A stretch of 10,758 nt of DNA from Promethearchaeota archaeon (GTDB lineage: Archaea > Asgardarchaeota > Lokiarchaeia > Sigyniarchaeales > SOKP01): assembly GCA_030615235.1 (NCBI GenBank), contig JAUWZR010000068.1, positions 1 through 10,758 of the forward strand, in the 5' to 3' direction. Shown here piece by piece: positions 6,193 through 10,758 of this stretch. A program made the position numbers and the translations under genes. The notes beneath the pieces were generated by a model. It worked only from the letters and a program-made list of their open reading frames with translations. It was not told the DNA's origin and made no database searches. Each line of letters begins with the position of its first letter. Within the stretch, counting starts at the first letter, position 1.

Positions 6193-7791
6193 ATGAAGAA
6201 AATTGAAAGAGCTATCGTAAGTGTTTTTGATAAAGAGAATATTGTTGATTTTGTGAGATCATTAGAAAAGTTCGGCATTAAGATACTTTCCACAGGAGGA
6301 ACTGGAAAACTTTTAAGAGAAAATAATATAGAGTTTGAAAGAATCTCAGATTATACTGACTCTCCAGAGATGTTTGATGGTCGAGTTAAGACTTTACACC
6401 CGAAAATTGAAGGAGGAATCCTTTATCGTCGTGAACTTAAAAAAGATTCTGAAGATGCTCTAAAATACAATATTCCCCCTATAGATATGGTAGTTTGTAA
6501 TTTATATCAATTTAAAGAGGCAATTACTAAACCAGATATTACTTTAGCTGGCGCTTTAGAAATGATAGATATCGGGGGTCCCACAATGATAAGAGCTGCA
6601 GCGAAAAATTTTCCTGATGTCGTTGTTGTGCCTAATTCTAAGCATTACAACAAAATTATTTCTGAATTAAAGGAAGATGGGGGAATTAGTGATAAAACTA
6701 GGGCAAATTTAGCCCAAGAAGTGTTTGCTATAATGGCCGACTATAATGCAGCAATTTCTAATTACTTACAAAGTTATTACAGCCCTGATCAAGTTATGAA
6801 ACCCTATATATTCAATGCTTATGAGAAAATACAAGATTGTCGTTACGGAGAAAACTGGGATCAAGCCGCAGCATATTACAGAAACCTCTCATGTAATTAT
6901 GGTCTTCATAACTTAATTCAGCTTGGAGGAAAGGAGATATCCTTTAACAATTACTTAGATATTGATGCTTGTATTCAGATGCTACTGGATTTTGATAAAC
7001 ATCAACATGTAACTGCGATTTTGAAGCATACTAGCCCTAACGGGATTGCGATCGATAAGTCGGATCAATTAATGTCTATTAAAATGGCGTTTAAGACAGA
7101 TCCCCTTTCAGCCTTCGGAGGTATATGGGGTGTAAGCAAAGAGTTAACCGCAGATGCGGCTGACTTCATAGTGAATAAAGAAAATATTTTTGTTGAAGTT
7201 TTAATGGCTCCCTCTTTTGAAACTGAAGCATTAGAGATATTGAAGCATAAACAAAATATGAGAATATTAGAATATGGTGATTTACTAAACAAACGAGATT
7301 TAATCTACGAAAACCACGAAATTAGGGGTGTGTTGGGGGGTATTCTAGTTCAAAAATATGACTTTAAGCCCATTATCAAGGAATGGAATGTTGTGAGCAA
7401 AAAACAAGTAACTGAGCGAGAAAAGGAAGCTTTAATCTTTGCTTATAAGGTTTCTAAGTGGACAAAATCTAATTCCGCTTGTTTTGCTCAAATTTACGAT
7501 AACGGAGTCTATACTATCGGTATAGGAGCTGGACAGCAAAGTAGAGTTCATGTAGTAAAATTAGCAGCACAAAAAGCATATGAATTCGGTCATGAAGAGG
7601 AATTGAAGAATTCTGTGATGGGAACGGACTCATTCTTCCCATTTCCTGATGGTTTAGAAGCTGCAGTAAATGTAGGCGCTAATTCTGTAATCAACCCAGG
7701 TGGATCTATGAGGGACGCAATGGTTATAAAGCGAGCTGACGAATTAAATTGTGCATTAGTTTTTTGTGGTAAGAGAGTTTTCCGTCATTAG
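6193..7791 (+). CDS. purH: Bifunctional AICAR formyltransferase / IMP cyclohydrolase
   Basis: A full-length 532-residue PurH, catalysing the last two steps of de novo IMP synthesis in the cytoplasm: formylation of AICAR by 10-formyl-tetrahydrofolate, then ring closure to IMP. The N-terminal cyclohydrolase domain (about 1-200) shows STGGT (33-37), FDGRVKTLHP with Lys66, CNLY with Tyr105, IDIGGP with Asp126 and Lys138, which correspond to the human active-site set. The transferase domain carries RYGEN (217-221), the catalytic Lys278-His279 pair in KHTSPNG, DPLSAFGGI (303-311), KSNS (425-428), GIGAGQQSR (443-451), FFPFPDG (481-487), NPGGSMRD (501-508) and the terminal FRH. One oddity is RYGENWDQ instead of the usual RYGENPHQ. 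Many archaea use PurP and PurO instead, so the fused enzyme is a bacterial/eukaryotic-style choice. It lies 147 bases after guaB, which consumes its product. Confidence 0.95.
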   Translation: MKKIERAIVSVFDKENIVDFVRSLEKFGIKILSTGGTGKLLRENNIEFERISDYTDSPEMFDGRVKTLHPKIEGGILYRRELKKDSEDALKYNIPPIDMVVCNLYQFKEAITKPDITLAGALEMIDIGGPTMIRAAAKNFPDVVVVPNSKHYNKIISELKEDGGISDKTRANLAQEVFAIMADYNAAISNYLQSYYSPDQVMKPYIFNAYEKIQDCRYGENWDQAAAYYRNLSCNYGLHNLIQLGGKEISFNNYLDIDACIQMLLDFDKHQHVTAILKHTSPNGIAIDKSDQLMSIKMAFKTDPLSAFGGIWGVSKELTADAADFIVNKENIFVEVLMAPSFETEALEILKHKQNMRILEYGDLLNKRDLIYENHEIRGVLGGILVQKYDFKPIIKEWNVVSKKQVTEREKEALIFAYKVSKWTKSNSACFAQIYDNGVYTIGIGAGQQSRVHVVKLAAQKAYEFGHEEELKNSVMGTDSFFPFPDGLEAAVNVGANSVINPGGSMRDAMVIKRADELNCALVFCGKRVFRH

Positions 7792-7803
7792 AAAATTTAT
7801 CAT

Positions 7804-7838
7804 ATTTTTATCTTATTTTTTAAATTTCTTTTGAAATT
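7804..7838 (+). terminator. Candidate purH terminator (T-tracts and A/T hairpin)
   Basis: Two T-runs (7805-7809 and 7815-7821) begin 14 bases after the purH stop, as in archaeal oligo-T termination. They are followed by a small stem, AATTTC-TTTT-GAAATT (7823-7838). The stem is A/T-rich and weak, so the T-tracts are the better evidence. Confidence 0.4.
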
Positions 7839-7884
7839 CTAACACACTGGCCTATCTGAGCGTTTTTATATCAATAGAAAAAAA

Positions 7885-7893
7885 CTTTTTAAA
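7885..7893 (+). promoter_or_regulatory. TATA-box candidate for the small winged-helix gene
   Basis: CTTTTTAAA centred about 51 bases before the ATG at 7940, after an A-rich run. A second candidate, TTTTTATATC (7863-7872), lies about 70 bases upstream. Confidence 0.35.
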
Positions 7894-7939
7894 TCCTTAT
7901 GAATAAATTAATACACTAATTAGTAAAAAATCTTTTTTA

Positions 7940-8239
7940 ATGAGCGAGGATTCTATGGATTTTTTTTCAAGAAACTTACGGGAAACTCTTGAAGCAATAA
8001 ATAAACTAATAGATAATAACATCAACTTAGTCACTACTAAAAGTATTAGAAGATGCAACAATATTAAAGCCTCAAACCGATCAAAGATTAATTTTATTTG
8101 GAGATCTCTTAATTATTTAGAAAAAGAAGGAATCTTAGAGATGAATGGTACGTATTCTCCTAAAACTTATAAAATTAAATCAAACCAGAAAATCGTTGTT
8201 GACGATATAATCTCTCAAATTGAAGAAAGTAGGAAATAA
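7940..8239 (+). CDS. Small winged-helix protein, putative transcription regulator
   Basis: A 99-residue protein with one helix-turn-helix and wing. Helix 1 spans about 12-25, helix 2 about 32-40, and the probable recognition helix about 46-63 with basic and polar residues (Asn46, Arg47, Lys49, Arg55). The segment WRSLNYLEKEGILEMNG runs into a beta wing ending SPKTYKI (73-79). A short acidic helix closes the protein, possibly for dimerisation. It has no sensor domain, metal ligands or membrane segment. Such single-domain proteins are common in archaea as local regulators, but the target cannot be read from the sequence. It follows purH on the same strand after a likely terminator and converges on the large minus-strand gene with a 21-base gap. 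Met6 is an alternative start. Fold fairly confident; function inferred. Confidence 0.7.
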   Translation: MSEDSMDFFSRNLRETLEAINKLIDNNINLVTTKSIRRCNNIKASNRSKINFIWRSLNYLEKEGILEMNGTYSPKTYKIKSNQKIVVDDIISQIEESRK

Positions 8240-8260
8240 CTTACTATAATTGCTTCAATA

Positions 8261-10758
8261 TTAAACAAGATGTAATTTAGACAATAATTCTTCTAATTTT
8301 TTACGATCTTCTTTATTTTCCTCTTTGATAATTAATCTTTTCTGGTAGAAAATGATGTTTCCATATTTAAGCTCTAATTCGTTGAATAACTTAACCCATC
8401 TATTAAAATTTGAGATTATATCTATAACTTCAGGATCATCCTCAAAGAATTTAATATCATCTCTTTTTTCGTTTGATATTGAAAGGGATTTATATTTTTT
8501 AATAGTAAAACCTTGCTTCTGTAAAAGAGTTGTGTTTGCTTTTCTCACGAACGATTCTATTCCGTTTCTCCAGTGAACATATTTCTCATTAATAATATCT
8601 ATCCTTCCCTGGATCATCTTAATTTCTTGAGGAAAAATTGTTTCATTGTGTTTTGTTAAAATTTTTTTTATTTTTTCAAATTCAGTATTGAAAGTTTTAA
8701 TATATGTAGTTATCATTTTCTCGAATTGAAACAAAATTTTATTATAATCTTGTGCGAAAATTACGTCAGAACTAGCAAATGTTAGCGAATCATTATCAAA
8801 AGTACCTTTCAACCGATTTTTACTTAATAAATTCTTAAAAATAGATGTCATAATCTCTATATCTTTGTCATCTAGAATTTTCCCATAAAAAAAATCACTA
8901 AAAGAAAACATAAGACTATTTTCTAGCATCAAATTTTCTATTCCTTTTTCGGTGTAAAAGACTAACTCTCCTTCGTGATTATGAAAGATACCTTTAATTT
9001 TTTCATCATTTTGGAGCTCCTTTAGCAAATTCTCAACAATATTAGAAGTAATATCTATATCTCCTAAGTAAATCAAATTCTCAGATTTAGATTTGTCTAT
9101 TAACATCAATTTAATGTCATTTTTTGATTCTTCGATTTTTGCTTCGCTAAATATGAGGAGTTCTCCTTTTTTAAAATAGTTCAAACCCAATGTATTAATG
9201 AATTTTAAAAAAACCTCGTAAGTCATACCTGTTTTTTCTGTATATTCGTTAATGCTGATTAGCTCTTTTCCGAGTATCTCTTTACCAATTAGTTTTAAAT
9301 TTTCGTCCAATTTTGTAAGAATAAGGTTTTTCTCGATGTTTAACTCTTCAGCCAATAAATTTATTTCCCTTTCTTTCTCATTCGCTAATTGAATACTATT
9401 AATTTTTTCTATTCTTTGGTTTAAAAACTTTGAAAAATAGAATGTTTCTCTGCTATTATCAAAAATCCCGCTTCTATTATCAATAAATTGTTCTAAAATT
9501 TCAACTATTAGAGCTTTCCTAACCTTAAATTTTTCGGAAAGCTTTGGAATTGAATAGTAACCTATTAGTTTAGAGTTCTCAATTTCTTTTTTGATTTTAG
9601 ATAATCCAACATTTGTAAGCCATTGCGTACCTTTTCGAAAATTAGTTAAATACCCTTGTGGTAAATTTTTTATCAATTTTATGAAATCATTATCGGTCAA
9701 CCTCTCTCTATATGTTTTCAGATCAATTGAGGTATTTTTAGCCGCTTCTGTATTAATCTGTTGCTGAATTTTTTTCAAGGAAAAATACGCGCTATCATTT
9801 TTTCCTACCAAAAAAACTTGTTTGGTTGAATTGGATATATCTTTTATAATTCCACTAACAAAATCTGGAGGTAAATGATTGTATTTTTTTAAATTCACCA
9901 TACCTTTTTCTTGAAAATTTCCAATCAATTCTGCTTTTATGTTGTTATAAGAGTAAAAATATCCTAATTTTGAATAAAACCCTTTAATATGCTCAAACTT
10001 AATTAGTGTATTTAAAAATAGCCTGAGCTCATGTTCAGTATCAATGATGTGAGAAAATATTTTGAGTAATTGTTTCCTCTGCAAATTATCCTTTTTTAGA
10101 AATAAATTTGCCAATTTTTCTTTTTCCAGTTCATAAATGTGAATTTCTTTTTCTTGAGTCTTAATATAAAAATAAATTTTAAAGTCTTTTCGACTTGAAC
10201 TCTTTAAATTTTGTAAGAACTTCTTTATCTTTCCTTCAACTTCAGCAGAATGCCCTAAAAAAATATATCTTTTCATTAGAAATGTGTTTTGAATCTCGTT
10301 AATGAGCTCTTTTTTATCCAATCCTTCTGTTATTGAGTTGCTTAATAAAGGAAAAACATTTTTTACATATGATAATAATTCAGAGTAAGTTTTTGTTTGT
10401 TCTCTATTATAAAACCTGTTAATTAGTGGTATAATAATCGTTCGTAAATCGTATAAATTCTCAAAACTATAATCGAGACATTTATTTAAGAGTTGAATTA
10501 AAGCGACTAAATTTTCTTCGTTCTCTTCAACGCCTAGAGCCTCTATTAATACACTTTTATAATTACAAATTAAATCAGAGTGTTCTGTTGCAACTTCATG
10601 TAAAAAATAATGTATATTATCCCTAACATCTCTGTCATCATCTTTCAGATTTGCCATAAAATTTGGTAAATAAGTCTCAATACCGTTTTTATTTGAAAGC
10701 ATGACAAATCCAATGATTATGAGAGCATTTACTTTTGTTTTGGAATTAGTTGAATGAG
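8261..10758 (-). CDS. Large HEAT-repeat and tandem winged-helix protein (5' end cut by window)
   Basis: The frame ends with the TAA at 8261-8263 and is open through the right edge. The first in-window ATG (10702) would give 813 residues, but 18 more codons are open upstream. They read KVNALIIIGFV just before that Met, a HEAT-helix pattern continuing into YLPNFMANLKDDDRDVRDN, so the real start is outside. Counting from the Met at 10702: 1-125 are HEAT-like helices. About 205-645 holds at least five winged-helix units with wing turns such as HIKGFY (238-243), SGIFDN (411-416), KIKGIF (568-573) and RLKGTF (630-635). About 650-813 is helical and highly charged. No catalytic motif, Zn ligands, signal peptide or membrane segment is visible. 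The arrangement recalls UFL1, a scaffold-type UFM1 ligase, or other winged-helix scaffolds; this is inference. The expected role is cytoplasmic protein-protein assembly. Confidence 0.8.
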   Translation of the reverse strand, partial: HSTNSKTKVNALIIIGFVMLSNKNGIETYLPNFMANLKDDDRDVRDNIHYFLHEVATEHSDLICNYKSVLIEALGVEENEENLVALIQLLNKCLDYSFENLYDLRTIIIPLINRFYNREQTKTYSELLSYVKNVFPLLSNSITEGLDKKELINEIQNTFLMKRYIFLGHSAEVEGKIKKFLQNLKSSSRKDFKIYFYIKTQEKEIHIYELEKEKLANLFLKKDNLQRKQLLKIFSHIIDTEHELRLFLNTLIKFEHIKGFYSKLGYFYSYNNIKAELIGNFQEKGMVNLKKYNHLPPDFVSGIIKDISNSTKQVFLVGKNDSAYFSLKKIQQQINTEAAKNTSIDLKTYRERLTDNDFIKLIKNLPQGYLTNFRKGTQWLTNVGLSKIKKEIENSKLIGYYSIPKLSEKFKVRKALIVEILEQFIDNRSGIFDNSRETFYFSKFLNQRIEKINSIQLANEKEREINLLAEELNIEKNLILTKLDENLKLIGKEILGKELISINEYTEKTGMTYEVFLKFINTLGLNYFKKGELLIFSEAKIEESKNDIKLMLIDKSKSENLIYLGDIDITSNIVENLLKELQNDEKIKGIFHNHEGELVFYTEKGIENLMLENSLMFSFSDFFYGKILDDKDIEIMTSIFKNLLSKNRLKGTFDNDSLTFASSDVIFAQDYNKILFQFEKMITTYIKTFNTEFEKIKKILTKHNETIFPQEIKMIQGRIDIINEKYVHWRNGIESFVRKANTTLLQKQGFTIKKYKSLSISNEKRDDIKFFEDDPEVIDIISNFNRWVKLFNELELKYGNIIFYQKRLIIKEENKEDRKKLEELLSKLHLV

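Noticed and set aside
7065..7292. Minus-strand frame of 75 codons inside purH
   Set aside because: It is antisense to the transferase domain of purH and the peptide is not recognisable.
8352..8576. Plus-strand frame of 74 codons inside the large minus-strand gene
   Set aside because: It is antisense to the charged helical C-terminus of the large protein. Its serine- and phenylalanine-rich content is what an antisense read of Lys/Glu-rich sequence gives.
1..10758. CRISPR arrays, tRNA genes, transposase genes, attachment sites
   Set aside because: Scanning by eye found no regularly spaced direct repeats, no tRNA cloverleaf or TPsiC-like GTTCRA arms in spacers, and no mobile-element proteins.

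Overview
The window is strongly AT-rich (roughly 30% GC by eye) with short, A/T-dominated spacers. Genes are preceded by TATA-like boxes about 40-55 bases upstream of the start codon rather than by Shine-Dalgarno sequences, which is the archaeal promoter pattern. A Ras/Rab-like small GTPase and a large HEAT plus tandem winged-helix protein, alongside an archaeal-style polyprenyl synthase, point to an Asgard archaeon (Lokiarchaeia-like or a relative). This placement is inferred from gene content; no rRNA or other phylogenetic marker is present.

Layout. Positions 1-882 (minus) hold the N-terminal 294 codons of a CaiB/BaiF, alpha-methylacyl-CoA racemase-like protein cut by the left edge. Upstream of it on the same strand is a YfcE/MJ0936-type metallophosphoesterase (946-1467). 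A divergent promoter region separates that from a polyprenyl diphosphate synthase (1599-2672, plus). This gene converges, with 19 bases between stop codons, on the Ras/Rab/Arf-like GTPase (2692-3297, minus, TTG start). A second divergent spacer leads to an orphan radical SAM protein (3493-4401, plus).

The plus strand then carries a purine block. IMP dehydrogenase (4576-6045) is followed by bifunctional PurH (6193-7791), which makes the IMP that GuaB consumes. Each gene has its own TATA candidate, and the two share the octamer TTATATCT. A small winged-helix protein follows (7940-8239) and may be a transcription regulator.

From 8261 to the right edge on the minus strand lies one very long frame. 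It contains N-terminal HEAT-like helices, at least five winged-helix units and a helical, charged C-terminus. The frame stays open past the first in-window ATG (10702) and the upstream codons continue a HEAT helix, so the true N-terminus is outside the window. Its winged-helix string resembles the eukaryotic UFMylation ligase UFL1, as remembered rather than computed, and it is the best candidate here for something poorly described.

There are no tRNA or rRNA genes, CRISPR arrays, insertion sequences or recognisable mobile-element boundaries in the window. All gene-free stretches are under 300 bases.
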